Below are positions 19,342 through 27,724 of a stretch of DNA of 64,000 bases, piece by piece. The DNA comes from Echinicola sp. 20G. GTDB taxonomy: Bacteria; Bacteroidota; Bacteroidia; Cytophagales; Cyclobacteriaceae. Position 1 is the first letter of the stretch; the number at the start of each line of letters is the position of its first letter. The notes beneath the pieces are model-generated. The model was not told the origin of the DNA. It saw nothing but the letters and a program-made list of their open reading frames with translations, and did not search any database. The stretch is taken from the NCBI RefSeq assembly GCF_015533855.1, contig NZ_AP024154.1, forward strand, positions 2,920,501 through 2,984,500, read 5' to 3'. A program made the translations under genes and the position numbers.

Positions 19342-19370
19342 AAAGCCATGAAACAAAATCCCATAGCTTT
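19342..19370 (-). terminator. Terminator of tRNA-like RNA 1
   Basis: The stem AAAGCCATG / CATAGCTTT (one wobble) has a T run on the minus strand, about 33 bases past the tRNA-like 3' end. Confidence 0.7.
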
Positions 19371-19401
19371 AGTCAATTAACAATAAACCCAAAATAACCT
19401 G

Positions 19402-19525
19402 CTGTAGGGGAAGGACTCGAACCTCCACGGGGTAGTTAGGCAAAACACGAGCTCCATGTTTGCTTTTTCCATTGACCCCCACCCCCGAGACAGGAGGGCT
19501 TGTCTGCCAATTTCAACACCCTACA
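19402..19525 (-). tRNA. tRNA-like RNA 1: class II-like, anticodon loop with GTC, oversized variable arm
   Basis: A 124-nt tRNA-shaped RNA. Acceptor TGTAGGG pairs perfectly with CCCTACA, and G73 follows. The D arm is TTG-AAATTGGCAGA-CAA, like tRNA-Leu. The anticodon arm is CCCTC-CTGTCTC-GGGGG, which puts GTC (Asp) at 34-36 with C38 but U37. The T arm is GGAGG-TTCGAGT-CCTTC. Between anticodon and T arms lies about 55 nt, far longer than a normal variable arm, with the strong inner hairpin GCAAACATG / CGTGTTTTGC. No CCA is encoded. A terminator and a 43-bp stretch identical to copy 2 follow. Transcription is likely; whether it is charged or decodes is unknown. Confidence 0.6.
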
Positions 19526-19784
19526 GTGTGTATAAACAATCTTCTAAATTCCTTATCAACGCTTGTGCGAATTAAAGGAAAAGACCTTTTGTCTTTGTTT
19601 ATGATTCAAAGTTAAATAACTTATTTTATTATTCAAATAAATTCAACAAAAATATTAAAAGTTTGCGTTATTTTTAATATTTATAGTTTTTTATTATAAA
19701 TTATATAATTAGTGCTTGTTTGAAAACCTTTGGGAATTGTCAAATCGTTAATGAAGGTTTTATGTGAAATGAGTAGAAAGTAAA

Positions 19785-19813
19785 AAAGCTATGAAACAAT
19801 ATTTCATAGCTTT
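19785..19813 (-). terminator. Terminator of tRNA-like RNA 2
   Basis: The perfect stem AAAGCTATGAAA / TTTCATAGCTTT with a 5-base loop is followed by TTTTTT on the minus strand. Confidence 0.82.
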
Positions 19814-19844
19814 AGTCAATTAACAATAAACCCAAAATAACCTG

Positions 19845-19932
19845 CTGCAGGGAAAGGATTCGAACCTTTCATAGGTAAAAAGTGAACTTATCTCATTCTT
19901 TACACTTCCAGAATACTTTTCAGCATCCTACA
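19845..19932 (-). ncRNA. tRNA-like RNA 2: acceptor and T arm intact, centre degenerate
   Basis: An 88-nt relative of the RNA at 19402-19525. Acceptor TGTAGGA pairs with CCCTGCA except at the last position, and G73 follows. The T arm AAAGG-TTCGAAT-CCTTT is perfect. The middle has no standard D or anticodon arm; alternative stems such as AAGTG / CACTT with an 18-base loop are possible. The 43 bp after the 3' end (19805-19847) are identical to those after copy 1, and both copies share ATAAGGAA upstream. It is most likely a diverged duplicate. It could be a non-decoding tRNA mimic or a decaying copy. Confidence 0.5.
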
Positions 19933-20125
19933 GTTTTGTTTGAAATCTCATTTGATTTCCTTATTGATATAAAACTAATACAATGATTTTAAAATTCAAA
20001 TTTTCTAATAAAAATATTTAAAAATTATTTATTGGTTAATAATTTGTCTTTGTATTTATTGATTCAATAATTATAAACTAAAAGTTGAAAATAAGGTTTC
20101 TATTCCAATTAGATTGTATGAAATA

Positions 20126-20151
20126 AAAAAGGGGACTTCGAGCCCCCCTTT
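20126..20151 (-). terminator. Terminator of the M3 peptidase gene
   Basis: On the minus strand AAAGGGG pairs with CCCCTTT around a roughly 10-base loop, followed by a T run, directly after the peptidase stop. Confidence 0.75.
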
Positions 20152-20153
20152 GA

Positions 20154-22181
20154 TTATATTAACCCAGCCCTCTTTAACAGGGCTTCTGGTTTGGGTTCTC
20201 TACCCCTAAACCTTTTGTATAAAATGGAAGGGTGGACTTTCCCTCCTGAAGAGAGTACATGATCTTTAAAAGCTTTGGCAGTAACTGGGTCAAAAATCCC
20301 GTTTTCCAAGAACATTTCGAAAGCATCCGCATCCAACACTTCCGCCCATTTGTAACTATAATACCCAGCAGCATAACCTCCTTGGAAAATATGGGAGAAA
20401 GAAGTGGACATTAACGTGCCTTCTACAGCGGGGAGCAATTCAGTAGGTCTCATGGCTGCTTTTTCAAAATCAAATAGAGATTGAACTTCAGCAGGATTAG
20501 TACTGTAGTAAGCCATGTCCAGTAAACCAAAACTTACCTGTCTTAAGGTTTGATAGCCTTGGTGGAAATTAGCAGCCTTCTTGATTCTTTCAATTAGTTC
20601 TTCAGGGATCTTTTCTCCTGTTTGATAATGTTTAGCAAATAAATCCAAGCACTCTTTCTCATAGCACCAGTTCTCGAAAATTTGAGAAGGGAGCTCTACA
20701 AAATCCCAATAGACACTTGTGCCGGAAAGCGATTCATAGGTTCCATTAGCTAGCATCCCATGCAATGCGTGGCCAAACTCATGGAATAGTGTGGTCACTT
20801 CATTAAAGGTAAGTAGGGAAGGAGTGCTTACGGTAGGTTTGGTGAAATTACAAACAATAGATATATGAGGTCGGTGATCAACATTGCCTTCTTTGAATTG
20901 TCCTTGATAGACGGTCATCCACGCACCGTTTCTTTTTCCAGCCCTTGGGAAAAAATCAGCATAGAATACAGCAACATGTTTTCCAGAGGTATCTTTTACT
21001 TCATAGGCAGTCACTTCAGGATGATAGACAGGGATATCTTCGTTTTTGATAAACTGCAATCCATACAGTTTTCCAGCTGTAAGGAATACGCCTTGAATGG
21101 TGTTTTCAAGCTCAAAGTAAGGCTTGGTTAGCTCATCATCTACTTCAAATTTGGCTTTTTTTAGTTTTTCGGAGTAATAACCAAAGTCCCATTTTTGAAG
21201 CGTCTCAGGGCCATCAATACTTTGGGCAAACTTGGTCAGTTCTTCCAGCTCTTCTTGGGCTTTTGGCTTGGCTTTTTCCAAAAGGTCTTTTAGAAAAGAA
21301 CTTACCTCTGGAGCACTTTTGGCCATTCTTTCTTCAAGGACAAAGTCAGCATAACTTTTATAGCCCAAAAGATTAGCTCTCTGATTCTTTAAAACCAAAA
21401 TTTCTTTGATGATTTCCTGGTTGTCCAGTTCATCACCTTTACATGATTTGGTGTTATAAGCCTTAAATATTTCTTCACGGAGTTCTCGGTTATCGGCATA
21501 GGTCATAAAAGGCACATAGCTAGGAAATGCCAAAGTGAAAATCCATTTGCCTTCTTTTCCTTTTTCAATTGCAGTTTGAGCTGCAGCTTCTTTGATGGAG
21601 TCAGGAAGCCCGGCCAGTTTTGCCTCATCTTCTACAACCAATTCATATTTATTGGTTTCAGCCAACACATTTTCTCCAAAGGCCAACCCTTTTTGGGAAA
21701 GCTCTTTATCAATCTCACGGAGCTTGGCTTTATCCTCTTCAGAAAGGTTGGCACCGTTTCTTACAAAGGATTTATATGTTTTGTCCAACAATGTCTCTTG
21801 CTCTTCGTTCAGATCAAGGCTTCCTTTTTGTTGATAAACAGTGTCTACCAAGTCAAAAAGCTCCTTATCCAGCAATATGTCGTTGCCATGAGCAGTAAGC
21901 AAAGGAGAGATTTCCCTTGCCAGTTTTTGGATTTCATCATTGGTTTCAGCAGCATTTAAATTGAAGAATATGCTGGAGATGATGCCTAGTTTTTTGCCTG
22001 AATTATCCAATGCTTCTATAACTGAGGAAAAATTGGGGGAGGTGGTGGCCTTAATACTCTCTATTTCAGACTTGGCCTCTTGGATGGCCTCCTGGACAGC
22101 AGGTAAAAAGTGTTCGTTCTTAATTTTATCAAATGGAGCCGTTTCGAATGGCGTATTAAATTTTTCCAATAATGGATTCAT
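20154..22181 (-). CDS. M3 family metallopeptidase (oligopeptidase/peptidyl-dipeptidase)
   Basis: A 675-aa zinc peptidase without a signal peptide, so probably cytosolic, that would cut short peptides. The zinc motif HEFGH is at residues 467-471 with flanking FNEVTTLFHEFGHALHGML and a downstream glutamate region (LSGTSVYWDFVELPSQIFE), the M3 signature. The C-terminal IFQGGYAAGYYSYKWAE is also typical of the Dcp/OpdA group. I start it at ATG 22181 (MNPLLEKFNTPF), the usual family start; a TTG 27 bases upstream would add a non-conserved tail. Dcp and OpdA types are hard to separate by eye. Confidence 0.93.
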   Translation of the reverse strand: MNPLLEKFNTPFETAPFDKIKNEHFLPAVQEAIQEAKSEIESIKATTSPNFSSVIEALDNSGKKLGIISSIFFNLNAAETNDEIQKLAREISPLLTAHGNDILLDKELFDLVDTVYQQKGSLDLNEEQETLLDKTYKSFVRNGANLSEEDKAKLREIDKELSQKGLAFGENVLAETNKYELVVEDEAKLAGLPDSIKEAAAQTAIEKGKEGKWIFTLAFPSYVPFMTYADNRELREEIFKAYNTKSCKGDELDNQEIIKEILVLKNQRANLLGYKSYADFVLEERMAKSAPEVSSFLKDLLEKAKPKAQEELEELTKFAQSIDGPETLQKWDFGYYSEKLKKAKFEVDDELTKPYFELENTIQGVFLTAGKLYGLQFIKNEDIPVYHPEVTAYEVKDTSGKHVAVFYADFFPRAGKRNGAWMTVYQGQFKEGNVDHRPHISIVCNFTKPTVSTPSLLTFNEVTTLFHEFGHALHGMLANGTYESLSGTSVYWDFVELPSQIFENWCYEKECLDLFAKHYQTGEKIPEELIERIKKAANFHQGYQTLRQVSFGLLDMAYYSTNPAEVQSLFDFEKAAMRPTELLPAVEGTLMSTSFSHIFQGGYAAGYYSYKWAEVLDADAFEMFLENGIFDPVTAKAFKDHVLSSGGKVHPSILYKRFRGREPKPEALLKRAGLI

Positions 22182-22353
22182 ATTAAAGTATTCTTGTTTT
22201 GAGTTCAATGCATGTACGAAAATAGGTCGGTAAAGTTAATGGTTTTTGTCCCAAATCCTCATTCCCAATTTACCAGCCTGGCGTCTTTAAGGGCTCCCAA
22301 GAAACAAAATCGAAGTTGAAACTGAAAGCCCTAAAATAAAAAGGAGGTTTGAA

Positions 22354-23700
22354 TTATCTTATAGGGTGTGGGAATACTGCCATGCTTTCTACAAAATCAT
22401 CTCCTACAGATTGGACTGCAAAGAAGTAGTTGTCTTTGGAATAAGGTAATGTTAGACTAGTGTTTTGAGTGAAAAACTTCTTTTCCCATATAGGGGAAGT
22501 GGTTTCCCGCATCAAGACATAATAGCCCTTCACATTTCCAGCAGCAGGAGCGTTCCATTTAAGGGTGGAAGAGTTGGAGAGTTGGCTTACATCGATTCCT
22601 ACCTCTTGGGGAACAGAAGGGGCTGAAGCAAGGCTGGCTAGTACAGCTAGATTGACTCCTGTGTTTTTTCGGAGGTATTCATAATCTATGTGTTCGGGAA
22701 GGTCACCGTATTGAATGCCATTCTCTGTTCTTAAGTCTTGATGCTGTTGGTTATAATTTTCATTGAATTCACACATTCTGACAGCTGTAAAACCTTCTCT
22801 AGAAAAAGGGGTATGGTCTCCTCCCCTTAGAAATCTGTCGTTCCTGTATACCAGTTTTACTTCAAGTTGGTCAACATACCTTTCTCCAATTTCTTTGATG
22901 TACCGCGCCAATTGGCGGGATTTGCTATCGTTTTCTCCATTGGTATACCTTCGTAGTCGCTCCATTTCTTCTGTTTCCAAAAGTGGTACTCCTTCACTAA
23001 AAACCCTAACGCGCGTGTTGTCTTTGATTGAGGTGCCGCTGGAAGCACTGTTTCCTATCATGTCATTGTTGATCATGGCGGCCAAGTTCCAGCCTTCAGC
23101 CTTTGCCTTTTGGGCCATATAGGTGGCGCCTTTAAGTCCTTGTTCCTCACCGGACACTGCAACAAAAATAATAGTGGCTGAATAGGGCCTTTTGCTCATG
23201 ATCCTGGCCATTTCTATCAATGCGGCAACTCCAGACCCGTCATCATTGGCTCCTGGAGCATCGCTTTCGGCGTTCATGACATCACTGACCCTGCTGTCGA
23301 GATGCCCACTTACAACAAAGATTCTGTCATCGTTTGGGTTGGTTCCTTTCAATGTTGCCATGACATTGCCCATTCGGACATCTTCCGGGATTCTTCTACC
23401 ATCTTTCTCTATTGTGTAATAGTCGATTTTAGCACTTAAACGACCGTCGGATCCAGCTTCAAAGGATTTGAATTGAGAAAGAACGTATTGTCGAGCAGCT
23501 TCAATTCCCCTATCTTCTTGGTCCTTGCTAAGGGAGTGCCTGGTCCCAAAGCTTACCAATCCATTGATATATTCCTCAAGACGATCTGGAGAGATTTCTT
23601 GAACCATTGCAGCAATCTCGCTGTTTCGATGAATAGTTTGGGTTTGTGAAAAAGCCAATATAGGAGTTAAGAATACGATGATTAGTAAAATTTTCTTCAT
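22354..23700 (-). CDS. Exported M28 family zinc aminopeptidase
   Basis: A 448-aa secreted peptidase with signal peptide MKKILLIIVFLTPILAFSQ. Metal-site sequences in order are VVSGHLDSR, PGANDDGSGVA, VAVSGEEQGLKG, MINNDMIGN and GGDHTPFSREGF, the full M28 set for a two-zinc centre. Residues about 355-448 form a fibronectin-III-like C-terminal domain (STLKWNAPAAGNVKGYYVL). It likely removes N-terminal amino acids from peptides in the periplasm or outside. Transcribed alone; the divergent DinB gene starts 68 bases away. Confidence 0.92.
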   Translation of the reverse strand: MKKILLIIVFLTPILAFSQTQTIHRNSEIAAMVQEISPDRLEEYINGLVSFGTRHSLSKDQEDRGIEAARQYVLSQFKSFEAGSDGRLSAKIDYYTIEKDGRRIPEDVRMGNVMATLKGTNPNDDRIFVVSGHLDSRVSDVMNAESDAPGANDDGSGVAALIEMARIMSKRPYSATIIFVAVSGEEQGLKGATYMAQKAKAEGWNLAAMINNDMIGNSASSGTSIKDNTRVRVFSEGVPLLETEEMERLRRYTNGENDSKSRQLARYIKEIGERYVDQLEVKLVYRNDRFLRGGDHTPFSREGFTAVRMCEFNENYNQQHQDLRTENGIQYGDLPEHIDYEYLRKNTGVNLAVLASLASAPSVPQEVGIDVSQLSNSSTLKWNAPAAGNVKGYYVLMRETTSPIWEKKFFTQNTSLTLPYSKDNYFFAVQSVGDDFVESMAVFPHPIR

Positions 23701-23768
23701 GGAGTCAAACTTATGGTTTTGATAGTTTTAAATTTATATCATCTTAAGAGAAATAAAAAAAGTATTAC

Positions 23769-24284
23769 ATGAACGACGAACTGATTCCAGAAAAGGGAGA
23801 GTATGGGGCTTTTTACGAGACCTATGTTTCTAAAGTTAAGGGAGAGAATATCAAAGAATTGCTGATCTCCCAAGTAGAAGAACTCAGAAGTTACTTTGAG
23901 GGAATGACGGAAGAGCAGGCGAAAGAAACCTATGAGGACGGAAAATGGAGCCTAAAAGAAGTGATAGGCCATATCAATGATACTGAAAAGATCATGCTTT
24001 TTCGTGCTTTGTGTTTTGCCAGAAAGGATGATCAGGAATTGCCGGGAATGGATCAAGAAGATTATGTAAAGGCTGGCCGTTTCAATGATGTGCCTTTAGC
24101 CGACCTTTTGGAGGAGTTTGAACTTTCCAGGTATGTGATCAGGTCATTTATGAACCATTTGCCAGAAGAAGCATTGACTTATACTGGTACGGCAAATGGC
24201 TATGAAATTAGTGTGAGGGCTTTGTTGAATATAATTCCAGGGCACTTTAGGCATCATATGCAGATTTTGCATGAAAGGTACTGA
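23769..24284 (+). CDS. DinB-family protein
   Basis: A 171-aa four-helix-bundle protein of the DinB/YfiT superfamily. The metal-binding histidine pattern is visible in LKEVIGHINDTE and IPGHFRHHMQIL. Several members are thiol-dependent transferases, others have no known role. The thioesterase gene starts 42 bases downstream in the same direction, so co-transcription is likely. A second, more distant DinB relative is at 30549. Confidence 0.87.
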   Translation: MNDELIPEKGEYGAFYETYVSKVKGENIKELLISQVEELRSYFEGMTEEQAKETYEDGKWSLKEVIGHINDTEKIMLFRALCFARKDDQELPGMDQEDYVKAGRFNDVPLADLLEEFELSRYVIRSFMNHLPEEALTYTGTANGYEISVRALLNIIPGHFRHHMQILHERY

Positions 24285-24326
24285 TTGGATTAATCAATAT
24301 AATTATCAAACATTAGCTTAAGAAAC

Positions 24327-24842
24327 ATGTTCGAGTATAACCCCGATAAGCACTATCCCAAAGAGACTGAAAGTAGAGCGGTGATCAGGTTCCAGGATTG
24401 TGATCCCCTTCAGCACCTAAACAATGCCAAGTATTTTGATTATTATTTCAATGCCCGTGAGGATCAAGTTCCTAAGCTTTATGGGGTAGAGATGTACGAT
24501 TTGATCAAGAAATACCAAGCGGCGTGGGTGGTTTATAACCATAACATCTCTTATGTCAGGCCAGCGATGGTGGGCGAATGGGTGAGGATTAAAAGTCGTA
24601 TTCTTTGGCATAATGAGAATACAGTGGTGATTGAGTATTATATGACGGATGACTCCCACAAAGAGCTTAAAAATGTCCTTTGGAGTACCCTTAAGTATGT
24701 GGGGCTAAAAGATGGAAAAGTGAAAGACCATGCAGGTGAAATCAATGATTTTTTGAAAGCTACCTCCGATGACTTTGACATCAGCAAGCATTCTATTACA
24801 GAACGGGTCAAGCAGTTAAAGGCGAAGCTAAAAGAAGAATAG
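24327..24842 (+). CDS. Hotdog-fold acyl-CoA thioesterase
   Basis: A 171-aa protein of the 4-hydroxybenzoyl-CoA thioesterase/YbgC-type hotdog family. The active-site-region motif RFQDCDPLQHLNNAKYFDY is present, with an aspartate before the conserved HLNN. It would hydrolyse an acyl-CoA to free acid and CoA in the cytosol; chain length cannot be told. It follows the DinB gene and ends before a strong terminator. Confidence 0.87.
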   Translation: MFEYNPDKHYPKETESRAVIRFQDCDPLQHLNNAKYFDYYFNAREDQVPKLYGVEMYDLIKKYQAAWVVYNHNISYVRPAMVGEWVRIKSRILWHNENTVVIEYYMTDDSHKELKNVLWSTLKYVGLKDGKVKDHAGEINDFLKATSDDFDISKHSITERVKQLKAKLKEE

Positions 24843-24855
24843 TAAGCTGGAAAAG

Positions 24856-24885
24856 AAAGGGAAGACTGATTAGTCTTCCCTTTTT
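24856..24885. terminator. Terminator between convergent genes
   Basis: The perfect 12-bp stem AAAGGGAAGACT / AGTCTTCCCTTT with a 4-base loop is followed by T residues. It serves the thioesterase gene and possibly the convergent gene at 24907. Confidence 0.9.
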
Positions 24886-24906
24886 ACTATAAGATTTAAT
24901 AATGGA

Positions 24907-26118
24907 TTAGTCAACTTTGTACATTTTGTTGGCTGCATTGATGTATTCCAATGGATTGAAGGCTTTGTCAAAAGCGTTCTTCAAGTTGTTGAGTTTAGAC
25001 TCTAAATCATTGATTTTCGGTCCAATATGCTTTGCTTCTTTGTATTTGTCGATGAGTGAGTTGTACTTGTTGATATTTTCACTGATACGGAAAGTGATGC
25101 TGCCAAAACGGATTTTTAAGGATTGGATCTCCGACATTTCATTGTAGAAAGTGTTCTTCCAGTTCTTGGGATTGGTTTCTTTTTCGTGCTTAACTCTCCT
25201 TGCAATAATGTTGGTCAACTCATTCAAATATTCATACCTGAGGTTAGCGTCATTCTCCTTACTATACCTTCTCTCGAATTCTTTTTTACCAATATCCAGT
25301 ATTTTGAGGTTCTTGTCGAGGTTTTCCTCATACAGTTTCTTGAGCTCTTCCAATTCAGTATCAATCGCTTCCCATTCCGTTTCAATCAGGTTTTTGTCAT
25401 TGGTAAATTGCCCCAACTCGGCAACCAATTCAAACATTTCCTGGCTTTGGTCCCTTAATTTTTTATCTCTTTTTCCTGTGCCAATGCTCTCAATATAGCT
25501 GGACATCCCTGTAAAAAGTGCTTGGCTGAAAGTTCCGAATATAGGCGTGCCTGCTGACAAATCTCCGGTAAGGCTGATCAAATTGGCCACTACAGAAAGT
25601 GTTGGGCTTTCTTTTTTGTTCTTATCCACGAAACTCTTGAATCCGCTATACCATTCATTGAACCCTGGGTAAGAAGTAGGGTTCCCGACGGAGTTAAGTG
25701 TTTGGAAGAAGTCTCTTGTGGCGCCAAAAAGAATCAAGGGCCTAAGCTCCCTTTCCATGGCCACTAAGTTGATGATGGCAGATTGATAGTTCCCTTGGTA
25801 AATATTCAGTTCAGCATCCTTCTCAGCCTGCTGGAAGTCTTCAATCAATTTCACCCTTTCAATCAGTTTTTCAATTTTTTGGGTTTCACTGCTTGTTTGG
25901 TTTAAAGATTCATCCAACATCTGGATTTTTTGATCCAGGTCAGAGAGTTTCGTACCCAGCTGGTTGTCCATAGAGTCGGTTTTGACCTGAATGCTTTTTA
26001 GGAGGCTGTTTTTCAAAGATTGCTCCAAGGAGATAGTGATGGAGTCTGTCTGGGCATGGACATTAAAAGCAGCCAGCAATAATATAGAAATGGTTAATAA
26101 GTAGATTTTAGTTTTCAT
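24907..26118 (-). CDS. Exported coiled-coil protein of unknown function
   Basis: A 403-aa protein I do not recognise. It has a signal peptide (MKTKIYLLTISILLLAAFNVHAQ), so the start at 26118 is preferred over an upstream ATG at 26181 that would place 21 residues before it. Residues about 45-90 and 235-275 are strongly charged heptad-like helices (DLDQKIQMLDESLNQ, EWEAIDTELEELKKLYEEN). The centre has a glycine/serine-rich hydrophobic stretch (LISLTGDLSAGTPIFGTFS) that could touch the membrane. No cysteines or enzyme motifs are evident. It stands alone between convergent and divergent neighbours. It may be a periplasmic structural protein, but that is a guess. Confidence 0.8.
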   Translation of the reverse strand: MKTKIYLLTISILLLAAFNVHAQTDSITISLEQSLKNSLLKSIQVKTDSMDNQLGTKLSDLDQKIQMLDESLNQTSSETQKIEKLIERVKLIEDFQQAEKDAELNIYQGNYQSAIINLVAMERELRPLILFGATRDFFQTLNSVGNPTSYPGFNEWYSGFKSFVDKNKKESPTLSVVANLISLTGDLSAGTPIFGTFSQALFTGMSSYIESIGTGKRDKKLRDQSQEMFELVAELGQFTNDKNLIETEWEAIDTELEELKKLYEENLDKNLKILDIGKKEFERRYSKENDANLRYEYLNELTNIIARRVKHEKETNPKNWKNTFYNEMSEIQSLKIRFGSITFRISENINKYNSLIDKYKEAKHIGPKINDLESKLNNLKNAFDKAFNPLEYINAANKMYKVD

Positions 26119-26428
26119 AGAACAATCAATTTCTATTTCTCGTACGAAATTTGTGCCATAAATGTAATTGCAATATTTCATTTTGATGCATATCAGATTT
26201 CAAAAATAGAAAAGGTTTTGAAAGCATAAGCTAAATTTAATTTTGGAAGATAAATTATATGGCCTTATTATTTAAAAAACAGTTCATCTTTAGTTATTTT
26301 AATTGATGTCCTAAAATCTTAAATTACCTTCTGCTAGATAAATTTATACACACTTTTGGAAAAGTGAAGAAGCAAAGGCTAGGTTGGTTTTATGATGGAT
26401 AAGTCTGAGAAATATAACCCAAAAATAG

Positions 26429-27586
26429 ATGTTTGAGATTCCTAGAACGATTTTTACCGAGGAGCATGAGATGTTCCGACAGTCTATTAGAGAATTTGTA
26501 AAAAAAGAAATCATCCCTAATAATTCTGAATGGGAAAAAGCAAAACAGGTTTCCCGAGAGTCTTGGGAAAAACTTGGGCAGAATGGATTTTTGTGTCTTC
26601 AAGCGCCTGAATCCTTTGGTGGCTTGGGGATTTCTGATTTTAGGTTCAATGCTATTTTTACGGAGGAACTGGGACTTAGTGGCTGTTCAGGGCCTGCTAT
26701 TGGCTATCCGCTTCACAGCGATATAGTTTTTCCCTATTTGCAGCATTATGGAACAGACTCGGCTCATAAGAAATATGCCTCTAAAATGATTTCTGGAGAA
26801 TATATAGGAGCCATAGCCATGACAGAACCAGGGGCTGGAAGTGATTTGCAAAACATAAAAGCCACGGCAAGGGATATGGGGGACCACTATCTTCTCAACG
26901 GTACAAAAACATTTATCACCAATGGTTATTTGTGTGATATGGTCGTAGTGGCAGCCAAGACAGATCCTACTCAAGGTGCCAAAGGTATTAGTCTTTTTGT
27001 TGTTGACAAGGAGATGGAAGGATTTACCAAGGGAGTTCCATTTGATAAGGTTGGACTTCATGCGCAAGATACCTGTGAACTGTTTTTTGAAGATGTCAAG
27101 GTGCCCAAAGAAAACCTATTGGGGAAGGAAGGAGAGGGCTTTAAGTACTTGATGACTGAGCTGGCCCAAGAACGTTTAATTGTTGCTTTGGCTGCGTTGG
27201 CTTTGGCAGAGTTTATGCTCAAGTCCACTGTGGAATATGTAAAAGGGAGAGAAGCTTTTGGTCGGTCCATTTCAGAATTTCAAAACACGAGATTTAAATT
27301 GGCTGAAATGGCGGCTAAAATTGAGCAGGCCAGAATTTATTGTGATCAACTGGTTTTGCTCCATAATGATAAAAAAGTAGACAGTGCCATGGCATCTGGA
27401 GCTAAGTATTTGATGACGGAGTTACAGTGTGAGGTAGCAGATGAATGTGTTCAACTACATGGAGGTTACGGCTATATGTGGGAATACCCGGTGGCCAGAG
27501 CTTATGCTGACGCAAGGGTGCAACGTATTTATGCTGGTACCAATGAAATCATGAAAGAATTAATTGCCCGTAAGGTATTGAAGTAG
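26429..27586 (+). CDS. Acyl-CoA dehydrogenase
   Basis: A 385-aa FAD enzyme of fatty-acid beta-oxidation that introduces the alpha-beta double bond. Typical signatures are AIAMTEPGAGSDLQNIK (FAD/substrate site), GTKTFITNGY, and near the C-terminus QLHGGYGYMWEYPVARAYADAR with RIYAGTNEIMKELIARK. The catalytic glutamate is probably the one in YAGTNE. The acyl-CoA ligase gene starts 138 bases downstream in the same direction, consistent with joint fatty-acid activation and oxidation. Substrate chain length is not determined. Confidence 0.94.
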   Translation: MFEIPRTIFTEEHEMFRQSIREFVKKEIIPNNSEWEKAKQVSRESWEKLGQNGFLCLQAPESFGGLGISDFRFNAIFTEELGLSGCSGPAIGYPLHSDIVFPYLQHYGTDSAHKKYASKMISGEYIGAIAMTEPGAGSDLQNIKATARDMGDHYLLNGTKTFITNGYLCDMVVVAAKTDPTQGAKGISLFVVDKEMEGFTKGVPFDKVGLHAQDTCELFFEDVKVPKENLLGKEGEGFKYLMTELAQERLIVALAALALAEFMLKSTVEYVKGREAFGRSISEFQNTRFKLAEMAAKIEQARIYCDQLVLLHNDKKVDSAMASGAKYLMTELQCEVADECVQLHGGYGYMWEYPVARAYADARVQRIYAGTNEIMKELIARKVLK

Positions 27587-27724
27587 CGGAAGTTAGTTAG
27601 TATGTGTGCCCTAATATATACTTTATGAATGATTTAAAGCTTTTTTTAAAATCCATAAATGACTTATATTGTTCTAAGAATATGAGCCACCTATACGTAA
27701 TTTGTAACCCAAAATAATAACAAA

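Noticed and set aside
19402-19932. tmRNA or two-piece tmRNA
   Set aside because: There is no tmRNA-type 5' sequence and no tag-peptide reading frame, and each copy has a closed tRNA-like acceptor.
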